DNA of 64,000 bases from VRUE01 sp963764365 (GCA_963764365.1 CAVXSI010000002.1:345786-409785); one strand, 5' to 3'; counted from the first letter of the stretch, positions 7,790 through 16,203 are shown. The notes: generated by a model from the letters alone, not told the origin. Numbers and translations: made by a program.

Positions 7790-8254
7790 TCAGCGGCGGG
7801 AGCCGAAGAAGCCGCGCAGCAGCGCCGCGCACTCCTCCTCCAACAGGCCGCCGGCCACCTGCGGGCGATGGTTGAGGGCCGGCTCGGCGAGGACGTCGAG
7901 GACGCTGCCGGCGGCGCCGGCCTTCGGGTCGGGGGCGCCGAAAACGACCGTGGGGATGCGGGCGAGAACGATCGCGCCGGCGCACATCGCGCAGGGCTCG
8001 AGCGTCACGTAGAGCGTCGTGCCGGGCAGGCGCCAGCCGCCGAGCGCCTCGGCGGCGGCGCGGATCGCGAGGATCTCGGCGTGGGCGGTGGGGTCGCGGC
8101 GCAGCTCGCGCTCGTTGCCGGCGGCGGCCAGCAGCTCGCCGTCGCGGGCGATCGCGGCGCCGATCGGCACGTCGCCGTGCGCCTCGGCCTCGCGCGCCCG
8201 CTCGATCGCCACGCCCATCAGGCGCCGCGCGGAATCGGTCGGCTCGTCCGCCAT
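7790..8254 (-). CDS. tadA: tRNA adenosine(34) deaminase
   Basis: A 154-residue zinc deaminase that converts A34 to inosine in the tRNA-Arg(ACG) anticodon. The catalytic HAE (H58, E60) and the zinc motif PCAMC (C88, C91) are present, with the family's VPIGAAIARDGE start and the VVFGAPDPKAGAAGS segment. The ATG at 8254 is preferred to the one at 8281 because a TACTCT box ends 7 nt upstream of it and the domain starts normally there. It lies just after tRNA-Ser(GGA) on the same strand. Confidence 0.95.
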   Translation of the reverse strand: MADEPTDSARRLMGVAIERAREAEAHGDVPIGAAIARDGELLAAAGNERELRRDPTAHAEILAIRAAAEALGGWRLPGTTLYVTLEPCAMCAGAIVLARIPTVVFGAPDPKAGAAGSVLDVLAEPALNHRPQVAGGLLEEECAALLRGFFGSRR

Positions 8255-8261
8255 CGATTGG

Positions 8262-8267
8262 AGAGTA
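8262..8267 (-). promoter_or_regulatory. -10 box of tadA, leaderless type
   Basis: On the minus strand, TACTCT is followed after 7 nt by the tadA ATG, leaving no room for a ribosome binding site. This supports a leaderless transcript and the chosen start. Confidence 0.5.
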
Positions 8268-8349
8268 TGTGGGACCGACAACTTCGCGGGCCGGCCGGTG
8301 TTACCGGAGGGCTCGCTCTTTTGCAGGGATTCCGCGAGCCGCCACCGAC

Positions 8350-9882
8350 ATGAGCCGACGCCTTAGAGCCCGCCCCGAAACCCCGCGTGTGCGACTGGCG
8401 AGCGCCGGACCAAGCGGGGCAAGGACGCAGGGAGCCGGCCAATGCCGGCGGCATTGCCGGTTCCCGAGGACGCCGCACCGCGCCGCGTCCGCCGCCGCCA
8501 GGCGTGCGCGGGGGGTTCCGGGGCGGGCTCTCAAGATTCTCGCCGCCCTCGTGCTGCTCGCGGGCTTGGCCGCACTCGCCGCGGCGGGCACCCCCAGCCC
8601 GGCCGGCGCGGCGATCGGCATCTCGCCGGCGCGCGAATTCGCCCCGCGGCGGATCGTCGTCAAGTTCAGCGGGCAGCGGCACGGACACGCCGTGCGTTTG
8701 CCCCGCGGGATCGGGGTGCGCCGGGCTACCGCCGCGCTGCGTCGCAGCCCGAGCGTCGAATACGCCGCTCCCGACTACCTCGCCACCGCCTCCAGGCAGG
8801 TGCCGCTGCCGGCCACGGGGGTCCCCGACGACCCGGGCTCGATCGGCGCCGACCCCGGCCCTGCCGGCGGCTGGGCCTCGCTGCAGTGGAACTTCCTCCC
8901 CTCGGCGGGGGCGCCGACCTCGCTGCTGCCGACCTCGCCCGGCGGCATCGACGCGATCGCCGCCTGGCAGCACCTGATCGCCGCCCACCGCCGCGGCGCC
9001 CGCGGAATCACGGTCGCGGTCCTCGACACCGGGATCGCCTACCGCGGCAAGCCCCCCCACTTCCACCGCAGCCCCGACTTCAGCTCCGGCCAGTTCGCCA
9101 AGGGCTATGACTTCGTCGCCGACGACGCGGTGCCGCTGGACGAGAACGGGCACGGCACCCACGTCGCCGGCACGATCGCCGAGAAGACCAACAACGGGAT
9201 TGGCCTGACCGGCCTCGCCTACCGCGCCAAGCTGATGCCGGTCCGGGTGCTGGACCGCAACGGCAGCGGCCGCGCCGACGAGATCGCCAAGGGCATCCAC
9301 TTCGCCGTCGCCCACGGCGCCGACGTGATCAACATGAGCTTCAACTTCGGCTGCGGCAAGAGCGTGCCCGGAATCGACGAAGAACTGCGCCGCGCCTACC
9401 AGCGCGGGGTCGTCACCGTCGCCGCGATCGGCAACCTCGGCTCGGAGGCCTGCGTCGCGCCGCCGGCCACCGGCCCGCGGGTGATCGGCGTCGGCGGCAC
9501 CACCGAGGGCGGCTGCCTCGGCTCCTACTCGCTCAGCGGCAGAGACATCGACGTCGTCGCCCCCGGCGGTGGCCCTCCGGCGCCGGGCTGTCCCTCGATT
9601 CTGAGCCGGCCGATCTACCAGGTGACGCTGAAAGGCGGCAATCCGCGCCGCTTCGGCGAGCCCGGCAACTACGTCGGCACCTCGATGGCCGCCGCCCACG
9701 TCTCCGGCGTGGCGGCGATGGTCCTCGCCGCGGGCGTGATCCCGGCCGACGCCTCGCCGCGTGCCCGCGTCAACGACGTAACGCAGCGCTTGCGCAAGAC
9801 AGCCCGCTCGATCGGCGTACCGGCGACCCAGCAGGGCGCGGGTTTGATCGATGCCGGCGCAGCCACGGCCCCAGCGCCGTAA
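8350..9882 (+). CDS. Secreted subtilisin-like serine protease (S8)
   Basis: The catalytic triad of the S8 family is complete: Asp in VLDTG (near 9025), His in NGHGTHVAG (near 9150) and Ser in GTSMAAAH (near 9680). A secretion signal is encoded at about 8525-8615 (RALKILAALVLLAGLAALAA, then SPAGAA), and a short propeptide-like region (about 8630-8780) precedes the protease domain. The start is uncertain. The in-frame candidates are ATG 8350 and GTG 8389, both giving an unusually long Arg-rich stretch before the hydrophobic core, and there is no ATG, GTG or TTG close to the signal sequence. A strong hairpin (8430-8465) lies in this leader. It converges on the stress protein gene. Confidence 0.88.
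   Translation: MSRRLRARPETPRVRLASAGPSGARTQGAGQCRRHCRFPRTPHRAASAAARRARGVPGRALKILAALVLLAGLAALAAAGTPSPAGAAIGISPAREFAPRRIVVKFSGQRHGHAVRLPRGIGVRRATAALRRSPSVEYAAPDYLATASRQVPLPATGVPDDPGSIGADPGPAGGWASLQWNFLPSAGAPTSLLPTSPGGIDAIAAWQHLIAAHRRGARGITVAVLDTGIAYRGKPPHFHRSPDFSSGQFAKGYDFVADDAVPLDENGHGTHVAGTIAEKTNNGIGLTGLAYRAKLMPVRVLDRNGSGRADEIAKGIHFAVAHGADVINMSFNFGCGKSVPGIDEELRRAYQRGVVTVAAIGNLGSEACVAPPATGPRVIGVGGTTEGGCLGSYSLSGRDIDVVAPGGGPPAPGCPSILSRPIYQVTLKGGNPRRFGEPGNYVGTSMAAAHVSGVAAMVLAAGVIPADASPRARVNDVTQRLRKTARSIGVPATQQGAGLIDAGAATAPAP
8430..8465. repeat. Long hairpin in the subtilase leader
   Basis: A 36-nt inverted repeat with a 3-nt loop: GGGAGCCGGCCAATGCC folds onto GGCATTGCCGGTTCCC with one bulged C and one G-T pair. 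It sits 60 nt before the signal-sequence core, inside the open frame. It could be a regulatory RNA structure or simply a palindromic repeat. Confidence 0.5.
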
Positions 9883-9908
9883 GCCTCGATCGGGCGGGAG
9901 GCGCTTAC
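9879..9908. terminator. Possible bidirectional terminator between convergent genes
   Basis: GTAAGC at 9879 pairs with GCTTAC ending at 9908, and inner CCTC/GAGG bases can extend the stem. The stem contains the TAA stops of both convergent genes. There is no U tract. Confidence 0.35.
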
Positions 9909-10348
9909 GTAGTACGAACGATGATCACCGAGCAAGGTGCGTGGTGCGAAACGTTGTTCGGCACGCTGCCGAGCAGGAAGCGGCGCGCACCGGTCATCCC
10001 CTTGTTGCCGACGACGATCAGGTCGGCATCGGTTTCCTCGGCGACGTTGAGGATCGCTTCGGCGGGCTCGCCCTCGACCGGATGCGCCTGCACCTCGATC
10101 CCCTCATTCTTCGCCGCCGCGGCGGCGCCGTCGAGGACCAGGTTGACGTCCTCGCGCGGGCCGATCTCGTACTGGACGTCCGCGGGCGCGCCCTCGCGCT
10201 CGCCTTCCAGGCGCCGTTTCGGGACCGGCTGGTAGGCGCTGACGATGCTCAGCGTGGCGCCGGCGAGCTTGGCGAGGTCGACTGCCTGGCGCACGGCCTC
10301 GGCGGCGGTATCCGATCCGTCGGTTCCAACCACGATGCGAGTGAACAC
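9905..10348 (-). CDS. Universal stress protein (UspA family)
   Basis: A 147-residue single Usp domain. It has the N-terminal strand IVVGTDGSDTA, and the ATP-binding signature VVGNKGMTGARRFLLGSVPN near the C-terminus fits G-2x-G-9x-G(S/T). Proteins of this kind bind ATP and act in stress survival. The GTG start is supported by a GAGGAGG Shine-Dalgarno. It stands alone, convergent with the subtilase. Confidence 0.93.
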   Translation of the reverse strand: MFTRIVVGTDGSDTAAEAVRQAVDLAKLAGATLSIVSAYQPVPKRRLEGEREGAPADVQYEIGPREDVNLVLDGAAAAAKNEGIEVQAHPVEGEPAEAILNVAEETDADLIVVGNKGMTGARRFLLGSVPNNVSHHAPCSVIIVRTT

Positions 10349-10386
10349 GCCGCCTCCTCAGTGTCGGTCGCTGGACGCGGCCGATA

Positions 10387-10542
10387 CTAACGCGGCGCCC
10401 GGTGCCCGTGAGCGGGCAGAGCGTGGAAGCGGTCGCCGAGGATTTCGGTCGGCGTTGTCGCCAGGCGGACGATCGCGATCGCCATCGCCGCGACCAGGCA
10501 GACGACCAGCACGACCATTCCCACCTTCCACAGCAGAGGCAT
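10387..10542 (-). CDS. Small single-span membrane protein
   Basis: A 51-residue protein starting MPLLWKVGMVVLVVCLVAAM, with one membrane helix (about 5-27) and a basic C-terminus rich in His/Arg/Pro. No family is recognised. I believe it is real because a TAGGCT box lies 8 nt before its ATG, back to back with the promoter of the MBL-fold gene. The evidence is otherwise only the clear membrane segment and codon use. Confidence 0.55.
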   Translation of the reverse strand: MPLLWKVGMVVLVVCLVAAMAIAIVRLATTPTEILGDRFHALPAHGHRAPR

Positions 10543-10550
10543 CGCGGCGG

Positions 10551-10575
10551 AGCCTAGATGGTCGCGGGGTAACCT
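10551..10575. promoter_or_regulatory. Divergent pair of leaderless promoters
   Basis: On the minus strand TAGGCT (10551-10556) is 8 nt from the ATG of the small membrane protein. On the plus strand TAACCT (10570-10575) is 7 nt from the ATG of the MBL-fold hydrolase. Both would give transcripts starting at or near the start codon. Confidence 0.45.
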
Positions 10576-10582
10576 GGGTGGC

Positions 10583-11293
10583 ATGGAAAGGGTCGCCGAC
10601 GGGGTCTGGCTGCTGCGCGGCGACCTGCGCAAGGCGATGAGCGTCTACTTCCTCGAGGACGAGGGCGGGGTCGTCCAGTTCGACGCCGGCAGCAAGGGGA
10701 TGCGCAGGGCGGCGCGGCGGGAAGCGGAGCGGCTCGGCGGCCTGAAGCGGGTCGTCCTCGGCCACGCCCACGCCGACCACCGCGGTACCGCGCCCTACCT
10801 CGACGCGCCGGTCTACTGCCACCCGGATGAGGTCGCCGACGCCGAAAGCGATGCGTCGATCACCCCCTACATGGACCTCTCGCAGCTCCCGGTGGCGCCA
10901 GTGCGCTGGCTCTACCCGTTCCTGCTGCGGCGCTGGGACGGCGGCGCGGTGAAGATCGACGGCACCGTCTCCGAGGGCGACGAGGTGGCGGGCTTCCGCG
11001 TCATCCACTTCCCCGGCCACGCGCCCGGGCTGATCGGGCTGTGGCGGGAGCGCGACCGGGTGGCGCTGGTCAGCGACGTCGTCTACTTCGTCGACTCGGC
11101 GCGGCTGAAGCCGCTGCCGCCGGGCGAGGCCAGCGTCCCCCACCCGGCCTGGGCCTGGGACCACGCGCAGGCAAAGGAGTCGGTGCGCAAGCTGGCGGCG
11201 CTGGAGCCGAAGGTGGTCGCCGCCGGGCACGCCGAGCCGCTGCGCGGCGAGAACCTGCGCGAGACGCTGGAACGGGCGGCCGATAGGTACTGA
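10583..11293 (+). CDS. MBL-fold metallohydrolase
   Basis: A 236-residue metallo-beta-lactamase-fold protein with the dinuclear metal motif HAHADH (H61, H63, D65, H66), later metal ligands in HFPGHAPG and the C-terminal AGHAEP. The fold is shared by glyoxalase II-like and other hydrolases, so the substrate cannot be named. The compact form, lacking a C-terminal recognition domain, fits a small-molecule thioester or lactone hydrolase. Start at ATG with a leaderless-type TAACCT box. Confidence 0.88.
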   Translation: MERVADGVWLLRGDLRKAMSVYFLEDEGGVVQFDAGSKGMRRAARREAERLGGLKRVVLGHAHADHRGTAPYLDAPVYCHPDEVADAESDASITPYMDLSQLPVAPVRWLYPFLLRRWDGGAVKIDGTVSEGDEVAGFRVIHFPGHAPGLIGLWRERDRVALVSDVVYFVDSARLKPLPPGEASVPHPAWAWDHAQAKESVRKLAALEPKVVAAGHAEPLRGENLRETLERAADRY

Positions 11294-11347
11294 GTTCGTC
11301 AGGGGCGCCGCGCCGCGGGTGGCGGCTGTCATAGGTTGCCCTCCCTG

Positions 11348-13723
11348 ATGATCGCGACGTACGCCTCGGCGGCGCTGATCTGCGGCGCCTCGCTTCTGGT
11401 CGGACGCGCCCTCCTCAGCCTCGCCGGCCGCCATGCCTGGTCGTGGCTGGAGCCGGCCGCGGGCTTCGGGGCGGTGATGACCGTGACCGGCGTCCTCGCC
11501 CGCGCGCCCGGCCACGGCACCACGGCGACGCTCGGCGTGGTCGTGCTGGTCGTCGTCGCGGCGGCGATCGTCGTCTTCGCCGACGGGGCCAAAGGCGACT
11601 CAAACCGGCGGGAATCGGCCCATCGACCGGGAGAGGCGCTGCGGCAGGGGCTGCCGGTGGCGCTGGTCGTCGCACTGGTGCTCTCGATCCCGTTCGCGAT
11701 CAGCGGCCGCTGGGGCCTGCTCGGGGTCGGCTTCAACAACGACCTCGGCCTCCACCTCGCCTGGGCGGAGTGGCTGCGCAGCGGCTTCGGGCCGGCGCCC
11801 GACGCCGGCTACCCGCTTGGCCCGCACGGCCTCGCGGCGGCGACCGCCGCGGTCCCGGGGATCGGCCTCGGGCAGGCCTTCGTCGGCGAGATCTTCGCGA
11901 TCGGCGTCCTCACCGGCCTCACCGTCCTCCCCGCCCTGCGCGGCTTCGGCCCGGGGCGACGGCTGCTCGCCGCGACCCTCGTCGCCGTCCCCTACCTGGC
12001 CGCCTCCTACTTCGCCCAGGGCGCCTTCAAGGAGACCGCCGAGGCCCTCTTCGTCCTCGCCGTCGCCGTCTCCCTCGCCGACGTGCCGGGAGTTAACCAC
12101 CATATTGGGCGGTCAATCACCGGCACGTCTGGCTGGTTGCGGTTCTCGTTGCCGTGGCTGGCGATCGCCGGCGGCATCTTCTTCTCCTACAGCTTCGCCG
12201 GGCTCGCCTGGCCGATCCTGATCGTCGCCCTCTGGAGCCTGACCCTGCCGGAGACGCGGCGGGCTTTGGCGCCGCGGCGGCTGCTGCGCTTCCTCTTCCG
12301 GCCGCTGACCCTGGCGGCGATCGTCCTGCTTGTCGCGCTGGCCGCCGCGGCGACGCTGGTCGGCCCGTTCGGCTTCGTCCACAGCTTCGACAAAGTCGCC
12401 GGCACGAACACCTACGGGCCGGTCTCGCCGTTCGAGGCGCTCGGGGTCTGGTGGGCGCCGAACTACCGGCTCGACGCGCCGGGTGGCGCCCACCTGACCG
12501 GGCTCGCCGCCGCGATCGCGGTGCTGGCGCTGCTCGCCGCCCTCTTCTGGTGGTTGCGCCGCCGCGAACCGACCCTGCCACTCGCCTTCGCCGCCTGCGC
12601 GATCCTCTACCTCGCCTCACTGCCGACCAGCGGCGACTACCCGCAGGCCAAGGCGCTGATCATCGCCGCGCCGCTGGCGATGCTGCTGATCGTCCGCCCG
12701 CTGCTGAGCGAGCTCGGCTGGGCGCCGGCGCGGCGGCTCGGCTGGACGGCGCTGGCAGCCGCCTTCGTCGCCGGAGCGGTCTACTCCAGCTTCCTGGCGC
12801 TGCGCGACGCGCCGGTCGGCCCGGCCGGGCACGGCGGCGAGCTGCGGGCCTTCCTGCCGATCCTCCACGGCCGGCCGGTCCTCTACGCCGGCCAGGACCG
12901 CTACGCGGCCTACGAGCTGCTCGGCGCCGACACCCACGTGCCGCTGGTCGAGTTCCCCGACCCGGCCGTCTCGCAGAACCCGGAGAAGCCGTTCGACACC
13001 GGCAACGCCTACAGCCCGATCGACTTCGACTCGTTCTCGCGCGGCACCCTCGACCGCTTCCCCTACGTGATCGCCGGCCGCGCCGCCTGGAACAGCCAGG
13101 CGCCGCCCAACTTCAGGCGGATCGCCGCCACCCCCTCCTACATCCTCTGGAAGCGGACCGGCGAAACGCCCGCAGACCGCCAGGTCCTGCTCGAGGGGAC
13201 CGAGGCCGCGGCCCGCGCCGGCTGCGCCTCGCCGGAGATCCGCATCCTGCTCGCCAACCGCGGCCGCGCCGCGCTCTTCCCCTCGACAGCGATCGCGCCG
13301 AAGGCCCGCTGGGACATGGGCAGCCAGCTGACGACCGGCGAGCGCACCTCGCAGTCGGTGCGACTGCCGCGCGGTCGCTGGCGGCTCTCGATCCAGTACT
13401 TCTCGCCGTTCTCGCTCAGCCTCGGCGCGCCCGGGTTCCACCACGAGCTGAAGCCGGCGCTGGACGGCCAGCGGCCGAACACGATCAGCCTCGCCAACGA
13501 CGGCCAGTTCTGGCCGGCCGGGGCCTACGCCAGCCACGGCGGGCGGGTCCGCTTCACGGTCGCCGCGGCCGCCCCGTCGACGCTGCAGCGGCTCAGCGGC
13601 TACGACGCGACCGCCTACGTCGGCAACCTGGTCGCGGTCCGCGACGGCAGGCGGCGGATCGTGCCGCTGCGCGACGCCTGCAACGGCTGGATCGACTGGT
13701 ACGAATCGAAGGCGCTGCCCTGA
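11348..13723 (+). CDS. Large polytopic membrane protein, GT-C-like
   Basis: A 791-residue protein with about 12 hydrophobic helices in residues 1-480 and a soluble C-terminal part (about 490-791) rich in beta-type sequence. An extracytoplasmic-loop motif FNNDLGLHLAWAEWL near residue 130 carries an acidic residue after the first helices, as in GT-C glycosyltransferases that use lipid-linked sugars. The family cannot be named with certainty. ATG 11348 is chosen over TTG 11336 because a TAGGTT box ends 10 nt before it. Its final codons run into the repeat at 13716. Confidence 0.65.
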   Translation: MIATYASAALICGASLLVGRALLSLAGRHAWSWLEPAAGFGAVMTVTGVLARAPGHGTTATLGVVVLVVVAAAIVVFADGAKGDSNRRESAHRPGEALRQGLPVALVVALVLSIPFAISGRWGLLGVGFNNDLGLHLAWAEWLRSGFGPAPDAGYPLGPHGLAAATAAVPGIGLGQAFVGEIFAIGVLTGLTVLPALRGFGPGRRLLAATLVAVPYLAASYFAQGAFKETAEALFVLAVAVSLADVPGVNHHIGRSITGTSGWLRFSLPWLAIAGGIFFSYSFAGLAWPILIVALWSLTLPETRRALAPRRLLRFLFRPLTLAAIVLLVALAAAATLVGPFGFVHSFDKVAGTNTYGPVSPFEALGVWWAPNYRLDAPGGAHLTGLAAAIAVLALLAALFWWLRRREPTLPLAFAACAILYLASLPTSGDYPQAKALIIAAPLAMLLIVRPLLSELGWAPARRLGWTALAAAFVAGAVYSSFLALRDAPVGPAGHGGELRAFLPILHGRPVLYAGQDRYAAYELLGADTHVPLVEFPDPAVSQNPEKPFDTGNAYSPIDFDSFSRGTLDRFPYVIAGRAAWNSQAPPNFRRIAATPSYILWKRTGETPADRQVLLEGTEAAARAGCASPEIRILLANRGRAALFPSTAIAPKARWDMGSQLTTGERTSQSVRLPRGRWRLSIQYFSPFSLSLGAPGFHHELKPALDGQRPNTISLANDGQFWPAGAYASHGGRVRFTVAAAAPSTLQRLSGYDATAYVGNLVAVRDGRRRIVPLRDACNGWIDWYESKALP

Positions 13724-13778
13724 CCAAGCAGATCGACGATCTCGCTTGCAGGCGAGCGACCGAGGACGCCGATATGCG
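13716..13778 (+). repeat. Left copy of the inverted interspersed repeat
   Basis: Two blocks: TGCCCTGACCAAGCAGATCG at 13716, overlapping the end of the membrane-protein gene, and a 27-nt core beginning GCGAGCGACCGAGGACGCCG at 13752-13778. The same two blocks occur in the same order, inverted, at 16201 down to about 16115. Confidence 0.65.
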
Positions 13779-13782
13779 TAGG

Positions 13783-14709
13783 TCAGACGGCCTTGGCCGC
13801 GATCCGATCGGGCGAGACGCGGACGACATCCCAGACCAGGCCGAGCTTCTCGAGGCTGTCGATGACGAGGGCAGAGATGTCGACCTGCCAGCGGCCGAGG
13901 CCATGGACCGCGGAGGTCGGGAAGGCGTGGTGGTTGTTGTGCCAGGCCTCGCCCATGGTCGGGATCGCGATCAGCGCCAGATTTCGCGACTCGTCGCCGG
14001 TCTCGTAGTCGCGGTTGCCGAAGACGTGGCAGAGCGAGTTGATGCTGTAGGTGAAGTGGTGCAGGACGAAGACGCGGACCAGGCCGCCCCAGAGCAGGCC
14101 GGTCACCGCCGCGAACAGCGTTCCGCCGATCAGCCAGCCGAGCGCGAAGGGGACGAGGAGGCCGAGGATCGCCCAGTAGATGAAGGTCCCGTCGACCCAG
14201 TTGATCGTCGGGTCCTTGAGCAGGTCGGGCGCGAAGCGTTCCTTGTTGCCGCGCTGGGTGTGGATGAAGAGCCAGCCCATGTGGGCGTGGAAGAGGCCGC
14301 GCAGGGCGCCTGACCAGCCGTGGCCGTGGTCGACGTGGGGGCTGTGCGGGTCGCCCTCCACGTCCGAGAAGGCGTGGTGCTTGCGATGGTCGGCGACCCA
14401 GGAGATGACCGGGCCCTCGATCGCCGCCGAGCCGAGGATCGCCAGCAGCCCGTGCAGCCAGCCTTTCGCTTTGAAAGCGCGATGGGTGAGATGGCGATGG
14501 AAGCCGACGGTGATCCCGAGGCCGGTCAGCACGTACATGCCGACGAACAGGAAGACGTCGCTCCAGTGCAGCGCCTTGCCCCAGACCTGCCAGCCGGCGA
14601 AGCCGATCGCCAGGAACGGGATCAGCGTGACCAGGCCGGTGATGATCCGATCGCGCGTCTCGTTCGCTACCGGCTGGATGTCTGAGGGGAGGGGACCGCT
14701 ACCTGCCAT
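13783..14709 (-). CDS. Acyl-CoA/acyl-lipid delta-9-type desaturase
   Basis: A 308-residue di-iron membrane desaturase of the stearoyl-CoA desaturase type. It has the family's own histidine boxes: HRHLTH (71-76), HRKHH (108-112) and HNNHH near residue 245, with four membrane helices between them. It would make monounsaturated acyl chains. The ATG at 14709 is preferred because TATGAT lies 9 nt upstream of it. It is transcribed away from the cyclopropane synthase gene, whose substrate is exactly the cis double bond this enzyme forms. Confidence 0.93.
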   Translation of the reverse strand: MAGSGPLPSDIQPVANETRDRIITGLVTLIPFLAIGFAGWQVWGKALHWSDVFLFVGMYVLTGLGITVGFHRHLTHRAFKAKGWLHGLLAILGSAAIEGPVISWVADHRKHHAFSDVEGDPHSPHVDHGHGWSGALRGLFHAHMGWLFIHTQRGNKERFAPDLLKDPTINWVDGTFIYWAILGLLVPFALGWLIGGTLFAAVTGLLWGGLVRVFVLHHFTYSINSLCHVFGNRDYETGDESRNLALIAIPTMGEAWHNNHHAFPTSAVHGLGRWQVDISALVIDSLEKLGLVWDVVRVSPDRIAAKAV

Positions 14710-14759
14710 TGAGCCGGGATCATACGCGCCGGCAGGGCAAGAAACGCTCATCGAGCGGA

Positions 14760-14788
14760 TTGGCGCGGACGGGCTCCTCCAATAAAGT
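14760..14788 (+). promoter_or_regulatory. Sigma-70-type promoter of the cyclopropane synthase gene
   Basis: TTGGCG, a 17-nt spacer and TAAAGT, with the start codon 8 nt further on. This is the best complete -35/-10 pair seen in the window and predicts an almost leaderless transcript. Confidence 0.5.
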
Positions 14789-14796
14789 GTCTCGCG

Positions 14797-16002
14797 ATGC
14801 CGTTTGCCAGCACCACCCCCCTGCGCCGCGAGATCGAAGCCCGGATCCCCGATCGCCCCTTCACCGTCGAGTTCTGGGACGGGACGCGGTTGCCCTCCCG
14901 CGACGGCGACGGGCCGACCTTCTTCGTCCGCTCGCCGCGTGCCGCCGCGCACGTGCTGCGGGCGCCCGGGCAGCTGGGCCTCGGTCGCGCCTACGTCAGC
15001 GGCGCGATCGAGGTCGACGACATGGACGCGGTGATCGAGCTGCTCGACAACTGGCAGCCGCCGGCGCTGGCGGGCGGCGACAAGGCGCGGCTGCTGCTCG
15101 GCACGGCGCGCGCCGCCGGCCTCACCCGGCCGCCGAGCCGGCCGGCCGCGGAGCTGGTCCTCAGCGGCCGCCGCCACAGCAAGGAGCGCGACGCGCAGGC
15201 CGTCCGCCACCACTACGACGTCTCGAACGAGTTCTTCGCGCTGTTCCTCGACGAGTCGATGACCTACAGCTGCGCGATCTTCGCCGAGGGGGCCGAGACG
15301 CTCGAGGCCGCGCAGGAAGAGAAGCTCGACACGGTCGCCCGCAAGCTCGCCCTGAAGGAGGGCGACCGGGTGCTCGACGTCGGCTGCGGCTGGGGCAGCT
15401 TCCCGCTGCGGGCGGCGACCAGGTACGGGGCGAGCGTCGTCGGCATCACCCTCTCGCCGCCGCAGGCCGAGCGGGCGCGTCAGCGGGCCGAGCAGGCCGG
15501 AGTCGCGGACCGGGTCGAGATCCGCGTCATGGACTACCGCGACCTGGCCGGCGAGCGCTTCGACGCGATCGCCTCGATCGGCATGGTCGAGCACGTCGGC
15601 GAGGAGCAGATCGACGTCTACGCCCGCACCCTCGCCGGACTGCTGGAGCCGGGCGGGCGGCTGCTCAACCACGGCATCGCCCGCCTCCGCCACACCGACC
15701 CCGAGGCCGGCGCCTTCACCGAGCGCTACGTCTTCCCCGACGGCGAACCGCTGCACCTCTCGCGCGTCCTGCTGGCGCTGGAGCGGGCCGGCTTCGCCAC
15801 CCGCCACGTCTCCGAGCACGGCGCCGACTACGCCGAGACCCTGCGTCACTGGGCGCGCCGGCTCGACGAGAACCTCGACGAGGCGATCCGCCTCGCCGGT
15901 CCGGAACGGGTCCGGGTCTGGCGCCTGTATCTGCGCGCGGCGCGCAACGGCTTCGAGTCGGGCTTCCTCTCGATCTACCAGGCCCGCTGCACGCTGGCCT
16001 GA
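14797..16002 (+). CDS. cfa: Cyclopropane-fatty-acyl-phospholipid synthase
   Basis: A 401-residue SAM-dependent enzyme that adds a methylene bridge across the double bond of phospholipid acyl chains. The N-terminal lipid-binding part (about 1-130) is followed by HHYDVSNEFFALFLD (about 138-152), then MTYSCAIF and the SAM-binding motif VLDVGCGWG (192-200). IGMVEHVGEE and the C-terminal YVFPDGE follow, as in Cfa and mycolic acid cyclopropane synthases. Its stop codon is the first base triplet of a 54-nt tandem repeat. The divergent desaturase supplies its unsaturated substrate, so the two probably tune membrane fluidity together. Confidence 0.95.
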   Translation: MPFASTTPLRREIEARIPDRPFTVEFWDGTRLPSRDGDGPTFFVRSPRAAAHVLRAPGQLGLGRAYVSGAIEVDDMDAVIELLDNWQPPALAGGDKARLLLGTARAAGLTRPPSRPAAELVLSGRRHSKERDAQAVRHHYDVSNEFFALFLDESMTYSCAIFAEGAETLEAAQEEKLDTVARKLALKEGDRVLDVGCGWGSFPLRAATRYGASVVGITLSPPQAERARQRAEQAGVADRVEIRVMDYRDLAGERFDAIASIGMVEHVGEEQIDVYARTLAGLLEPGGRLLNHGIARLRHTDPEAGAFTERYVFPDGEPLHLSRVLLALERAGFATRHVSEHGADYAETLRHWARRLDENLDEAIRLAGPERVRVWRLYLRAARNGFESGFLSIYQARCTLA

Positions 16003-16161
16003 CGCGCCCTGGCCGGCGCATATCGGCGTCCTCGGTCGCTCGCGTGCGGAGCCTGACGCGTTCTGGCCGGCGCATATCTGCGTCCTCGGTCGCTCGCGTG
16101 CGGAGCCTGACGCGTTCTGGCCGGCGCATATCTGCGTCCTCGGTTGCTCGCGTGCGGAGCA
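16000..16161 (-). repeat. Three tandem 54-nt repeats
   Basis: Units at 16000-16053, 16054-16107 and 16108-16161 are directly joined and differ at only a few bases. Each contains, on the minus strand, the core GCGAGCGACCGAGGACGCCG (or GCAG) followed by ATATGCGCCGGCCAG. The first unit begins with the TGA stop of the cyclopropane synthase gene. There are no spacers, so this is not a CRISPR. Confidence 0.85.
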
Positions 16162-16180
16162 CGCCACGCTTCCTGCGTCC

Positions 16181-16201
16181 TTGATCTGCTTGACCAGGGC
16201 A
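16181..16201 (-). repeat. Right outer arm of the inverted repeat
   Basis: Read on the minus strand, this 21-nt block matches 13716-13736 at 18 of 21 positions. It ends 3 nt from the HAD gene stop. Confidence 0.6.
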
Positions 16202-16203
16202 CG

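Noticed and set aside
8405..8450. c-di-GMP (GEMM-I) riboswitch
   Set aside because: GGGGCAAGGACGCAGGGAGCC has some consensus words, but the tetraloop-capped hairpin that must separate them is absent.
12154..14313. 719-codon plus-strand frame running through two genes
   Set aside because: It crosses the end of the membrane protein gene and the antisense of the desaturase, so it cannot be one real gene.
16000..16161. CRISPR-like regular repeats
   Set aside because: The three 54-nt units are directly joined, with no unique spacers and no cas genes nearby.
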